DNA from: Mycolicibacterium lacusdiani
GTDB taxonomy: Bacteria; Actinomycetota; Actinomycetes; Mycobacteriales; Mycobacteriaceae
Assembly: GCF_021916785.1 (NCBI RefSeq)
Contig: NZ_JAKCFC010000003.1
Location: 682,001 to 746,000, forward strand
Direction: 5' to 3'
Length of the DNA stretch: 64,000 nucleotides
The position numbers and the translations under genes were made by a program. Positions 53,984 to 64,000 of this stretch are shown piece after piece. Position 1 is the first letter of the stretch, and each line of letters begins with the position of its first letter. Below the pieces are notes generated by a model. It was given only the letters and a program-made list of their open reading frames with translations. It was not told the DNA's origin and did no database searches.

Positions 53984-54886
53984 ATGCCAGAGTTCGAGTC
54001 GGTCACGCTCGTAGACCCGTCGTCGTCACTGACCGCCACGTTCGTGCCCGAGGCCGGGATGGTGGGAACGTCGCTGAGCGAGGACGGCTCCGAGTTCCTT
54101 GGCCAGCGCCGCGGACTCGACGCCTACGTGAGCGACGCCAAGACGATGGGCATCCCCATCCTCTACCCGTGGGCGAACCGTTTGAGCGGCAACGGATACG
54201 AAGCCGGCGGCGCGCAGGTGACGTTGACTCCCGGCGCAGGCGGGGTCCGCACCGAGGAGAACGGCTGGCCGATGCACGGAGTGCTGGCGGCCTACCCCGG
54301 CTGGCTGGTGGCCGCGCGCACCGACAACTCGCTGACCGCCGTGCTGGACTACGGCGGCGCGCCGCGACTGCTCGCGGCTTTTCCGTTCCCGCACGTGCTG
54401 ACCCAGCGGGTGACGCTGGCCGACCGGACACTGACCGTCGAGACCACCGTCCGCGCGACCACGGCCGCGGCGGTGCCGCTGTGCTTCGGCTACCACCCGT
54501 ACCTGACCATCCCCGGCGTGCCACGCGACGAGTGGCGGCTCACCACCCCTGCGCTACGCCACCTGCCAGTCGACGACCGCGGCATCCCCACCGGGCAGCA
54601 CGAACCTTGGGACGGCGGCACCCGGCCGCTACAGGGCGTCGAGTACGACGACGGCTTCGACCAGGTGCCCGACGGTGCGGTGTTCGCCCTCGAGGGCGGC
54701 GACCGCCGCATCGAGGTGACCTACGAGACCGGTTATCCCGCAGCACAATTGTTCGCACCGCCCGGCCAGGACCTGATCGGCATCGAGCCGATGGCAGCGC
54801 CCACCGACGCCCTGCGCCGCGGCGGATACCGAAACGCGGCCCCCGGCAAGCCGGAGACCGCGCGGTTCTCGATCACGGTGCGCTAG
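53984..54886 (+). CDS. aldose 1-epimerase family protein
   Basis: 300 residues of galactose-mutarotase fold. Catalytic-type positions: NRLSGNGYE, WPMHGVLAAYPG with a His, LCFGYHPYLTI with the second His, and the C-terminal GIEPMAAPTDALRRGG with the catalytic Glu. It would interconvert sugar anomers; the sugar is unknown. It starts 18 bp after the flavohemoglobin stop. Stop CTAG is shared with hspR on the other strand. Confidence 0.87.
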   Translation: MPEFESVTLVDPSSSLTATFVPEAGMVGTSLSEDGSEFLGQRRGLDAYVSDAKTMGIPILYPWANRLSGNGYEAGGAQVTLTPGAGGVRTEENGWPMHGVLAAYPGWLVAARTDNSLTAVLDYGGAPRLLAAFPFPHVLTQRVTLADRTLTVETTVRATTAAAVPLCFGYHPYLTIPGVPRDEWRLTTPALRHLPVDDRGIPTGQHEPWDGGTRPLQGVEYDDGFDQVPDGAVFALEGGDRRIEVTYETGYPAAQLFAPPGQDLIGIEPMAAPTDALRRGGYRNAAPGKPETARFSITVR

Positions 54887-55260
54887 CGGCGCGGACCCTT
54901 GCGGGGCTGCCACAGCACCAGCGCCGTACTCTTGGCCGCGGCCTCACGATGCTGCGCCATGCGCAGGCGATCGAGTTCGTCGGCCATCTCCGCCAATCGG
55001 GACTGCAGCGCCTCGACCTGATTGGTCAGCTCGATGATGCGCTTGATCCCGGCGAGGTTCACGCCTTCGTCTTGCGACAGCCGCTGCACCTCACGGAGCA
55101 GGTCGACGTCGTGTTGCGAATAGCGCCGTCCCCCACCGGAACTGCGCTGCGGGCTGACCAGGCCGAGCCGGTCGTAGGTGCGCAGCGTCTGCGCATGCAT
55201 CCCGGCCAGCTCGGCGGCCACCGAGATCAGAAACGTGCGAGCGTCGTCCTTCTTGCTCAT
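54883..55260 (-). CDS. hspR: heat-shock repressor HspR (MerR family)
   Basis: 125 residues, one shorter than Rv0353. The MerR-type winged HTH runs FLISVAAELAGMHAQTLRTYDRLGLVSP with the wing SGGGRRYSQHDV, then a dimerisation coiled coil (TNQVEALQSRLAEMADEL). GAGGGC lies upstream of ATG 55260. It is the last gene of dnaK-grpE-dnaJ-hspR. HspR binds HAIR boxes with DnaK as co-repressor; such boxes occur upstream of dnaK and clpB here. Confidence 0.95.
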   Translation of the reverse strand: MSKKDDARTFLISVAAELAGMHAQTLRTYDRLGLVSPQRSSGGGRRYSQHDVDLLREVQRLSQDEGVNLAGIKRIIELTNQVEALQSRLAEMADELDRLRMAQHREAAAKSTALVLWQPRKGPRR

Positions 55261-55291
55261 CAGTGCCCTCGCTTCTTCGCGCAAGCGCTCA

Positions 55292-56479
55292 TCAGACGTT
55301 CCCCGACCATCCCGCCCTGGGATCGAACCCACTGGCGCGCTCTGCCTTCGCGTACGCCTCCAGCGCCTCGGCCGCCTCGCCCTCGAGGTTGGGCGGCACG
55401 GCGACCTTCACGGTGACCAGGAGGTCGCCGTGGCCGCCGTTGCGTTTCGGCACGCCACGCCCACGCACTCGCAGGATGCGGCCGTCCGACGTGCCCTTCG
55501 GCACCCGGACCCCGACCTTGCCCTCCAGCGTCGGCACGGAAAGCGTTGTTCCCAGGGCCAATTCGTGGAAGCTGACGGGCACGCTGACGGTCAGGTCGTC
55601 GCCGTCGCGGCCGAACACCTTGTCCGGCCGGACGTGCACCGTGACGTACAGGTCGCCCGACGGCGCGCCACGCAGGCCCGCCTCACCCTGGCCGGCCAGC
55701 CGGATGCGCTGACCGTCCTCGACGCCCGGTGGGATCCGGACGTTGATGGTGCGGGTGCGGGTGATCTTGCCCTCGCCGTGGCACTCGTCGCACGGCTCGT
55801 CGATGATCGACCCGGTACCGCGGCACTCGGTGCACGGCTCGGAGAACCCGAACGCGCCCTGGTTGCGGCTGATCACACCGGCGCCGTTGCAGTTCGCGCA
55901 CACCCGCGGACTGGTCCCCGGACGGGCGCCGCTGCCATGGCAGTTGGTGCACGGCGCGGGGCTGGTGAGCCGCAGCGGCATCGCCACGCCCTTGGTCGCC
56001 TCGAGGAACGACAGTTCCGTCTCGGTCTCCAGGTCGTTGCCCCGCCGGGGCCGGCTGGGTCGCGGTTGCTGTGCGCCCCGGCCGAACAACCCGCCGAACA
56101 GATCGCCGATGTTGGCGCCGCCGGTTTGGCCCGCCGCGCCGAACAGGTCGCCGAGGTTCACCTCACCGTCGGTGCCGTATCCGCTGAACCCACCGCCGAA
56201 TCCACCGTCACCAGGCGCGTACCGCCGACCGAAGCCGCCGCCCGCGAAGAGCCGACGGGTCTCGTCGTACTCCTTGCGCTTGGCCGGGTCGACGAGCACG
56301 TCACGTGCTTCGCCGACCTCCTTGTACTTCTCGTCGGCGGCCGCGTCGCCCGGTTTGCGATCGGGATGGTTCTCGGCGAGCAGCTTCTTGGCGACCCGCT
56401 TGATCTCCTCGGTGCTGGCATCGGAGGAGACGCCGAGCACTTTGTAGAAGTCCTTCTCAACCCACTCGCGCTGGGCCAT
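55292..56479 (-). CDS. dnaJ: DnaJ co-chaperone
   Basis: 395 residues. J-domain with HPD in [13 protein letters not shown], a Gly/Phe-rich linker ([11 protein letters not shown] and [10 protein letters not shown]), four zinc-finger repeats [24 protein letters not shown] and CDECHGEG, and the C-terminal substrate-binding domains. It corresponds to DnaJ1 (Rv0352), which stimulates DnaK ATPase. GAGGAGG lies before ATG 56479, and 40 bp separate it from grpE. Confidence 0.96.
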   Translation of the reverse strand: MAQREWVEKDFYKVLGVSSDASTEEIKRVAKKLLAENHPDRKPGDAAADEKYKEVGEARDVLVDPAKRKEYDETRRLFAGGGFGRRYAPGDGGFGGGFSGYGTDGEVNLGDLFGAAGQTGGANIGDLFGGLFGRGAQQPRPSRPRRGNDLETETELSFLEATKGVAMPLRLTSPAPCTNCHGSGARPGTSPRVCANCNGAGVISRNQGAFGFSEPCTECRGTGSIIDEPCDECHGEGKITRTRTINVRIPPGVEDGQRIRLAGQGEAGLRGAPSGDLYVTVHVRPDKVFGRDGDDLTVSVPVSFHELALGTTLSVPTLEGKVGVRVPKGTSDGRILRVRGRGVPKRNGGHGDLLVTVKVAVPPNLEGEAAEALEAYAKAERASGFDPRAGWSGNV

Positions 56480-56519
56480 CGTGCGTCACCTCCTCACCGT
56501 TGGTCATGTCGTTCGTGCT

Positions 56520-57190
56520 CTATTCGCTTGATTCTGAACCGTCTTGGGCGGCTGCGTCGGATTTCACCGCAGTGTCGGCCCCGTCGACCCCGTCGACCAC
56601 TCCGACCATCGCGTTGCGGAGCACCTGGTCGCCGAGCTTGTAGCCCTGCCGCATCACCGTGCCCAACACCGGATTCGAGCCGTCGCCCTCGTGCTGAACC
56701 GCTTCGTGCAGCGAAGGGTCGAAGGGGTCGCCCTCGACGCCGAACGCCACCAGTCCCATGCTCTCGAGCGTGCCGGCGAGCTTGTCGCTCACCGACTTCA
56801 GCGGGCTGGTCTCGAGGTCACCGTGCTTGCGAGCGCGGTCGAGATCGTCGAGCACCGGCAGCAGCGCCACGATGGCAGTCGCCTTGCCGCGTTCTGCCGC
56901 GACCTGCTTCTCCCGGTCCGCGCGCTTGCGGTAGTTGTCGTACTCCGCCTTGACCCGCTGCAGCATCGCCTTCAGCTCTGCGGCTTCGTCGGTGTCGGCC
57001 GGGGCCGGGGTGCCCGCCCCCGGCTCCGACCCACTGGGGGCCGGGCCGGTGCTGTCTCCCCGGTCGCTGCGCTCCTGCCCGCCGGGGCCGGCTTCGCGCA
57101 CTTCGCCGGTGTCGGGATCGATCCGCCGCTTGTCGGTGATGGTCACCGGCTCGTCCTGCGGATCGCGCCCTTCATCAGAGGAGCTGCGAG

Positions 57191-57194
<4 letters not shown>
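56520..57194 (-). CDS. grpE: GrpE nucleotide-exchange factor
   Basis: 224 residues. A long acidic, low-complexity N-terminus (about 75 residues) precedes the coiled coil ([22 protein letters not shown]) and the beta wing with [11 protein letters not shown] and [20 protein letters not shown]. It releases ADP from DnaK. The GTG start overlaps the dnaK stop as GTGA, coupling translation. Confidence 0.96.
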
Positions 57195-59050
<1,856 letters not shown>

Positions 59051-59092
59051 GGTTGTGCCTCCTAGATATTCCGATCAAGGAACGTATGTGGG

Positions 59093-59113
59093 TCTGAGTG
59101 GACCACGCTCAAG
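59093..59113. promoter_or_regulatory. HAIR box 1 upstream of dnaK
   Basis: TCTGAGT and GCTCAAG are separated by seven bases, matching CTTGAGT-N7-ACTCAAG at 11 of 14 arm positions. It lies 43-63 bp from the dnaK start. The right arm read on the minus strand is CTTGAGC, which could also serve as a -35 element. Confidence 0.75.
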
Positions 59114-59147
59114 CCTTCCCGGTTCACCGGTGTCTTGTCAACCGAGA

Positions 59148-59168
59148 GTTGAGCCTGTTTCACTCAAG
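59148..59168. promoter_or_regulatory. HAIR box 2 upstream of dnaK
   Basis: GTTGAGC and ACTCAAG are separated by seven bases, matching the HAIR consensus at 12 of 14 arm positions. It lies 98-118 bp from the dnaK start. TTGACA on the minus strand (59136-59141) is an extra -35-like element between the two boxes. Confidence 0.78.
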
Positions 59169-59396
59169 TTGCTGTCGAATGGCTCAACGGGGGTCATTCC
59201 GGATTTGTTCCCGGCGCCGTCTGTCGTTCTCGCGAGATCTACCCCAGCGCTGCTCGCGAGCCCGCCACCGCGACGCTGGTGTAGTTCTCGCGAGCGCAGC
59301 GCTGCCACCACGACACGGCTTCATAACGACGCGAGTCACGGGGTTAACTCCCGTCACAGCCTGGGTACCGTTGCAGACGACGCGTAGGGAGACATC
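59169..59396. other. remaining gene-free DNA between dnaK promoter and lipoprotein gene
   Basis: The full gene-free stretch is 59051-59396 (346 bp), the longest in the window. Its dnaK-proximal part holds two HAIR boxes. The rest holds the inverted repeat at 59229-59294 and a GC-rich tail with AGGGAGA just before the GTG at 59397. I see no ORF or RNA gene. Confidence 0.6.
59229..59294. repeat. large imperfect inverted repeat with CTCGCGAG units
   Basis: Arms 59229-59249 and 59274-59294 pair at 19 of 21 positions around a 24-base loop. Each arm ends in the palindrome CTCGCGAG, and a third copy lies at 59253-59260 inside the loop. CAGCGCTG occurs at 59245-59252 and again at 59297-59304. It is followed at some distance by the lipoprotein gene, and there is no U-tract. 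Confidence 0.7.
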
Positions 59397-59957
59397 GTGC
59401 GGGTAACACAGCAGGTGACGACGGCGCTGGCGTGCACGGCGATCGTCCTCGGCGGCGCACTGGCCGGCTGCAGCGACCTCGTCGAGGGCAACCCCAGCAA
59501 CGGCGCGCAGAACCCCACCGAACCCGCCTTCCCCACCACCAGGCCGACACGGTCCACGCCCAGCGCACCGGTGCTACCGCCACTGCCGCCACCTCCCCCC
59601 GCCGCTCCCCCCACGGCGGCCGAGGCGCTCCCCGCGTCGAACGGCTACGTCTTCATCCAGACGAAGTCGGGCAAGACGCGCTGCCAGATCAGCATCGACG
59701 AGGTGGGCTGCGAGGCGCCGTTCACCAACCCGCCGCAGGTCGACGGCTCACCCGCCAACGGCGTCCGCCTCACCGCCAACGGTGACGAGACGTGGATCGT
59801 CGGCAACCTCGGCGACATCCCCGCCGTCACGCTCGACTACCGCCCCTACACCGCGGTCGGCTGGACCATCGACGCGAGCGAGGCGGGCACCAAGTTCGTC
59901 AACCAGGCAACCGGGCGCGGCATGTTCGTCGCGATCGAGAACGTCGACGTCTTCTGA
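59397..59957 (+). CDS. lipoprotein with Pro-rich linker
   Basis: 186 residues from GTG 59397. Signal peptide and lipobox are TAIVLGGALAGC. A linker rich in Pro, Thr and Ser (including PPLPPPPPAAPP) follows, then a C-terminal domain of about 105 residues with two Cys (KTRCQIS and EVGCEAP). It should be a cell-envelope lipoprotein. No family recognised with certainty. AGGGAGA lies just upstream of the start. Confidence 0.8.
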   Translation: MRVTQQVTTALACTAIVLGGALAGCSDLVEGNPSNGAQNPTEPAFPTTRPTRSTPSAPVLPPLPPPPPAAPPTAAEALPASNGYVFIQTKSGKTRCQISIDEVGCEAPFTNPPQVDGSPANGVRLTANGDETWIVGNLGDIPAVTLDYRPYTAVGWTIDASEAGTKFVNQATGRGMFVAIENVDVF

Positions 59958-60010
59958 CCGTAATGTCCACTGCGGTTTAGGCGACCCCAACCAACGGGAA
60001 GCTTCCCCGG

Positions 60011-61387
60011 GTGCATCACGATGTCGTCATCATCGGAACGGGTTCCGGAAACGCCGTCATCGATGACACGTTCGCAGACCTCGACGTCGGCCTGATCGAG
60101 GAGCGTCGCGCTGGCGGCACCTGCCTCAACTACGGATGCATCCCGTCGAAGATGCTCGTCTTCTCCGCCGACGTCACCGACACCGTCGCCACCTCGGGAC
60201 GGTTCAACGTCGACGCGGAGTCCTACGGACTGCGGTGGACGGCACTGCGCGACCGGGTGTTCGGCGTCACCGACGCCCGCTCCGACGAGGGGCGCAAGGG
60301 CCGCGAGGACACCGACAACGTCACGTTCCACCAGGGGCACGCGGAGTTCACCGGCCCGCGCCAACTGCGCGTCACCGGCCCGGACGGCACCAGCGTGGAC
60401 ATCACCGCCGGGCAGATCGTCATCGCCAACGGCAGCCGACCGGTGATCCCGCCCGTGGTCGAAGACTCCGGCCTGCCGTACGAGACCTCCGACACGGTCA
60501 TGCGCATCGACGCCGCGCCCAAGCGACTCGCGATCCTCGGCGGCGGCTACATCGCAGCGGAGCTGGCCCACGTCTTCGCTGCGGCCGGCAGCCACGTCAC
60601 GATCGTGGAGAAGTCCGATCGGCTGCTCGGGGGACCGCAGGACGGCGAACTCCGCGACGCGTTCACGGCACTGCGGCGCCAGGACTACGACCTTCGTCTC
60701 GACACTGAACTGAGCGGCCTGACGGGCAGCCCCGGCGCCCTGGTGCTCGAACTCGACGACGGCAGCACCGTCGAGGCCGACGTGCTGCTCGTCGCCTCCG
60801 GCCGCACCCCGAACAGCGACCGCCTCAACCTCGGCGTCTCGGGCGTCGACGTCTCCGATGACGGCAGGATCGTGGTCGACGAGTTCCTCCGCACGACCGC
60901 CGAGGGCGTCTTCGCGCTCGGTGACGTGTGTACGCCGATACCGCTCAAGCACGTCGCGAACCGCGAAGCGGAGGTCGTTTCGCACAACCTGCGCCATCCG
61001 GATTCGCTGCGCGCCATCGACCGGGAGCGGGTGCCGTCGGCGGTGTTCGCGAATCCGCAGATGGCTTCGGTGGGCATCACCGAGGAGGCGTGCCGCGAGC
61101 AGCATCCCGACTACTTGGTGGGTCGCACGCCCTACGCCGACGTCGCCTACGGCTGGGCGCTGCAGGACGACACCGGGTTCTGCAAGGTCCTGGTCGACCG
61201 TGAAACCCACCTCGTCCTGGGCGCGCACGTCATGGGACCCCAGGCCGCCACGCTGATCCAGATCTTCGCCGTGGCAATGGAATTCGGCATCCGTGCCGAC
61301 GACCTGGCGCACCGCCCGTTCTGGATCCACCCCGCCCTGACCGAAGTCGTCGAAAACGCGTTGCGCGATGTGGAGGCTGCCGCATGA
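60011..61387 (+). CDS. mycothione reductase-like flavoprotein disulfide reductase
   Basis: 458 residues. FAD motif IIGTGSGN, redox-active pair CLNYGC in [14 protein letters not shown], second Rossmann motif [19 protein letters not shown], and the interface His in [14 protein letters not shown]. These, especially GTGSGN and the C-terminus, resemble mycothione reductase Rv2855, which keeps mycothiol reduced. Beta2 of the NAD domain ends in Glu ([10 protein letters not shown]), where Rv2855 as I recall has an Arg, so NADH may be preferred. GTG 60011 follows GGGAAG. It overlaps zwf (ATGA). Confidence 0.8.
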   Translation: MHHDVVIIGTGSGNAVIDDTFADLDVGLIEERRAGGTCLNYGCIPSKMLVFSADVTDTVATSGRFNVDAESYGLRWTALRDRVFGVTDARSDEGRKGREDTDNVTFHQGHAEFTGPRQLRVTGPDGTSVDITAGQIVIANGSRPVIPPVVEDSGLPYETSDTVMRIDAAPKRLAILGGGYIAAELAHVFAAAGSHVTIVEKSDRLLGGPQDGELRDAFTALRRQDYDLRLDTELSGLTGSPGALVLELDDGSTVEADVLLVASGRTPNSDRLNLGVSGVDVSDDGRIVVDEFLRTTAEGVFALGDVCTPIPLKHVANREAEVVSHNLRHPDSLRAIDRERVPSAVFANPQMASVGITEEACREQHPDYLVGRTPYADVAYGWALQDDTGFCKVLVDRETHLVLGAHVMGPQAATLIQIFAVAMEFGIRADDLAHRPFWIHPALTEVVENALRDVEAAA

Positions 61388-62787
61388 CAAACCAACTCGA
61401 ACCCCACGTGTTCGTCCTGTTCGGCGCCACCGGCGATCTGGCGAAGCGCAAGCTGTTCCCCGGCCTGTACAAGCTGGCCGCCGCAGGCCGCATGCCCGAC
61501 GAGTACGCCATCATCGGTTCCGGCAGGCACTCGCCCGGATCCGACGACGAGTTTCGCGACCACATCCGCGAGGTCCTGCAGGACGCAGTGGACGACGCCG
61601 ACGACGCCGTGCTGGCAGACCTCCTCGGCCGGTTGACGTTCCAGACCTCCGATGCCGACGACGGCACCGACCTGGCCGGTGCCGTGAATCAGGCCCGCGA
61701 GGAGCTGGGGTCGGAGACCAAGACCCTGATCTACCTGTCGCTACCCCCGAAGGCCATGCAGTCGATGATCGGCATGCTCGGCCGCGAACACCTCGCCGAC
61801 GACGCCCGCGTGGTGGTCGAGAAGCCGTTCGGCACCGACCTCGAGTCGTCCCGCGAACTCGACGCGGCGCTCAAGGACGTCGTCGACGAGTCTCAGGTGT
61901 ACCGCATCGACCACTTCCTCGGGAAGGAGGCCGTGCAGAATATTCTGGCGATCCGCTTCGCCAACGGTCTCATCGAACCCGCCTGGAACCGTTCGCATCT
62001 CGAGTCCGTTCAGATCGACGTGCCCGAGGAGTTGACCATCGAGGGCCGCGGCGGCTTCTACGAGTCGACCGGGTGCTTCCGCGACATGATCTCCACTCAC
62101 CTGTGCCAGGTACTGGGGTTCGTCGCGATGGAGGCGCCGGTGCACCTCGACGAGGCCTCGGTGCGCAACGAGAAGTCCAAGGTGTTCGCCGCGATGCGAC
62201 CGCTGGACCCCAAGCGCGTCGTGTTCGGCCAGTACGAGGGGTACCGCGAGGAGGAGGGCGTCGACGACGACTCGGAGGTCGAGACGTACGTCGCGCTGGA
62301 GGCGTTCGTGGACACCGAACGCTGGCAGGGCGTTCCGTTCTACCTGCGCACCGGCAAGGCGCTCGCGGCCACGCGCCGCACCGTCACGCTCACGTTCCGC
62401 ACTCCCCCCGCGGGCAGGTTCGGCGAACAGGCACCGAACCGGCTGGTGCTCGAGCTGACCGACGACCCCGAGTTCGGCGTGCACCTGCGGACCAAGCGGC
62501 CCGGTCCCGATCTCGAGATGATGCCGCTGGACTTCCACGTCGCGATCGCCGACGAGGACACCGAGGGCACGCCGCTGGAGGCCTACGAGCGACTGCTCCT
62601 CGACGTGATGCGCGGCGACCAAACGCTCTTCACGCGTGCCGACGAGGTGGACCGGCTGTGGGAGGTCTGCCAGCCGGTACTCGACGCACCGCCGAATCCG
62701 CTGCCCTACGAACGCGGTTCGTGGGGCCCCGCCGAGGCGCTGGAGATGCCCGGCGGGACCGGGTGGTGGCTACCAGATGGCTCGTGA
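61384..62787 (+). CDS. zwf: glucose-6-phosphate dehydrogenase
   Basis: 467 residues. NAD(P)-binding [19 protein letters not shown]; active-site [16 protein letters not shown] with the conserved Lys. It oxidises glucose 6-phosphate at the entry to the pentose phosphate pathway. The start overlaps the upstream reductase stop (ATGA) and its end overlaps the GH15 gene by 11 bp. It is the NAD(P)-dependent counterpart of fgd at the other end of the window. Confidence 0.95.
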   Translation: MTNQLEPHVFVLFGATGDLAKRKLFPGLYKLAAAGRMPDEYAIIGSGRHSPGSDDEFRDHIREVLQDAVDDADDAVLADLLGRLTFQTSDADDGTDLAGAVNQAREELGSETKTLIYLSLPPKAMQSMIGMLGREHLADDARVVVEKPFGTDLESSRELDAALKDVVDESQVYRIDHFLGKEAVQNILAIRFANGLIEPAWNRSHLESVQIDVPEELTIEGRGGFYESTGCFRDMISTHLCQVLGFVAMEAPVHLDEASVRNEKSKVFAAMRPLDPKRVVFGQYEGYREEEGVDDDSEVETYVALEAFVDTERWQGVPFYLRTGKALAATRRTVTLTFRTPPAGRFGEQAPNRLVLELTDDPEFGVHLRTKRPGPDLEMMPLDFHVAIADEDTEGTPLEAYERLLLDVMRGDQTLFTRADEVDRLWEVCQPVLDAPPNPLPYERGSWGPAEALEMPGGTGWWLPDGS

Positions 62788-64000
62788 CTGGCTGGCGATC
62801 TCGCAGCACGGCCTGATCGGCGATCTGCGGACCTGCGCGCTCGTCGGCACCGACGGCACGATCGACTGGTTCTGCGCACCGCGGTTCGACTCCGCCAGCG
62901 TGTTCGGCGCCATCCTCGACCCGGATCAGGGCGGCAGCTGGAGCCTGGCGCCGACGTGCGAGGTCTCCCGCACCCAGCAGTTCTACTTCCCCGACACCGC
63001 GGTGCTCATCACCCGGTTCCTCACCGACGACGGCGTCGCGGAGATCCACGACTTCATGCCCGTGCTCGGCGAGGGCGACCCCGAGCACCGGCAGCGGCTG
63101 GTCCGCAGGGTCAGCGGCGTGCGCGGCACCATCCGGATGCACATGACGCTCGACGCCCGCCCCGACTACGGCAGGCAGCGGTGCCGCGCCGAGGAGGCCG
63201 GCGACGGCGTGCTCGTCACCGGTGACGGCGTACGCCTCGGGCTGGTCTCGTCGACGGCGTTGACGATCGACGAGGGCGACGACAACACCCGCGTGACCGC
63301 CGACGTCGAATTGAGCAGGGGCGACACGGCATTGTTCGTGCTGGAGGTGCTCGGCGACGGCGACGACCCATCCTCGAACACCATGGACATGACCGACTCT
63401 CTGCTCGGCGCCACCACGACGTTCTGGCGAAAGTGGCTGTCCCAGTCGCGCTACAGCGGGCGGTGGCGGGAGATGGTGCACCGCTCGGCCATCACGCTCA
63501 AGCTGCTGACTCACGAACCGACCGGCGCGATCATCGCTGCGCCAACGACCAGCCTGCCGGAACTCATTGGTGGCGAGCGGAATTGGGATTACCGCTACGT
63601 GTGGGTCCGGGATGCGGGCTTCGTCCTGTACGCGCTGCTGCGGCTCGGCTTCACCGGCGAGGCGCGGGCGTTCACCGGCTGGCTCTCCAAGCGGATCGGC
63701 CGGGAACACCGCCCGCCGAACGACGAGGACGAACTCGGTCCGCTGCGCGTGCTCTACGACATCGACGGCAACATTCCCGGCGCGGAGATCGAACTCGATC
63801 ACCTACGCGGCTACCGTGATTCGAAGCCGGTACGGGTCGGCAACGCCGCGGTCGGTCAGCTGCAGCTCGACATCTACGGCGAACTGATCGACTCGGTCTA
63901 CCTGTTCGACAAGTACGGTCCCGGCATCAGCGACGACGCCTGGCACGACGTCGTCGAGGTCGTGGACTGGGTGATGCAGAACTGGGACCGCGATGACGCC
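62777..64000 (+). CDS. glycoside hydrolase family 15 protein, 3' end outside window
   Basis: 408 codons are visible and the frame is open to the right edge. ATG 62777 lies inside the zwf end. The N-terminal [30 protein letters not shown] and [14 protein letters not shown] form the beta-sandwich of actinobacterial GH15 proteins. The (alpha/alpha)6 domain starts near [21 protein letters not shown]. Relatives include glucoamylase-like proteins and the mycobacterial trehalase. Release of glucose upstream of zwf would fit the operon, but the substrate is inferred. About 190 residues are probably missing. Confidence 0.87.
   Translation, partial: MARDWLAISQHGLIGDLRTCALVGTDGTIDWFCAPRFDSASVFGAILDPDQGGSWSLAPTCEVSRTQQFYFPDTAVLITRFLTDDGVAEIHDFMPVLGEGDPEHRQRLVRRVSGVRGTIRMHMTLDARPDYGRQRCRAEEAGDGVLVTGDGVRLGLVSSTALTIDEGDDNTRVTADVELSRGDTALFVLEVLGDGDDPSSNTMDMTDSLLGATTTFWRKWLSQSRYSGRWREMVHRSAITLKLLTHEPTGAIIAAPTTSLPELIGGERNWDYRYVWVRDAGFVLYALLRLGFTGEARAFTGWLSKRIGREHRPPNDEDELGPLRVLYDIDGNIPGAEIELDHLRGYRDSKPVRVGNAAVGQLQLDIYGELIDSVYLFDKYGPGISDDAWHDVVEVVDWVMQNWDRDDA

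Noticed and set aside
62630..63802. Minus-strand open frame at the right end
   Set aside because: It is antisense to zwf and the GH15 gene, both of which have clear family motifs.

Overview
This 64-kb window is GC-rich, gene-dense, with many GTG starts and short overlapping operons. It encodes mycobacterial signature proteins: F420-dependent glucose-6-phosphate dehydrogenase, the trehalose monomycolate transport factor TtfA, a mycothione reductase-like enzyme, a 13E12/DUF222 HNH protein and many homologues of M. tuberculosis Rv0350-Rv0407. Gene order fits a fast-growing Mycolicibacterium of the M. smegmatis type. No rRNA, tRNA, CRISPR array, insertion sequence or prophage was recognised.

Layout. 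1-5.8 kb: end of a BcsB-like protein, a GT-C-like membrane enzyme, fgd, a metallo-beta-lactamase-fold hydrolase and a methyltransferase. 5.8-16 kb: an HNH/DUF222 protein, LLM oxidoreductase and acetyltransferase, an SDR, then the leftward group UBP zinc finger - purT-like - membrane protein - rhodanese - metZ, and an Na+/H+ antiporter. 16-21.4 kb: MarR with an MMPL exporter and hydrolase, then a P450-ferredoxin pair. 21.4-32.5 kb: conserved block Rv0356c-purA-Rv0358-Rv0359-Rv0360c-Rv0361-fba-DedA, interrupted by a metal exporter and by an HD / DJ-1 / alcohol dehydrogenase insert. 32.5-40 kb: accessory block with a TetR-controlled Rieske oxygenase operon, an NhaA-DsbA fusion and acetoacetyl-CoA synthetase. 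40-47.8 kb: GH76, TrmH, Rv0381c-like lipoprotein, ttfA and clpB. 48-54.9 kb: guanine deaminase, a TetR-controlled membrane protein, flavohemoglobin and an epimerase. 54.9-59.4 kb: hspR, dnaJ, grpE, dnaK. 59.4-64 kb: a lipoprotein and an operon of a mycothione reductase-like enzyme, zwf and a GH15 protein.

How the genes work together. HspR is encoded beside dnaK-grpE-dnaJ, and HAIR-type inverted repeats lie upstream of both dnaK and clpB, which suggests one heat-shock circuit. fgd and zwf both oxidise glucose 6-phosphate, feeding F420 and NAD(P) pools. Several divergent pairs have near-perfect operators over short or leaderless promoters: TetR/Rieske, TetR/membrane protein, the CDF exporter, P450/secreted peptide and HD/SnoaL. 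Eleven of fourteen convergent pairs overlap at their ends, five of them by sharing the palindromic stop CTAG. The only convergent pair with real space between its stops carries a 24-bp hairpin.
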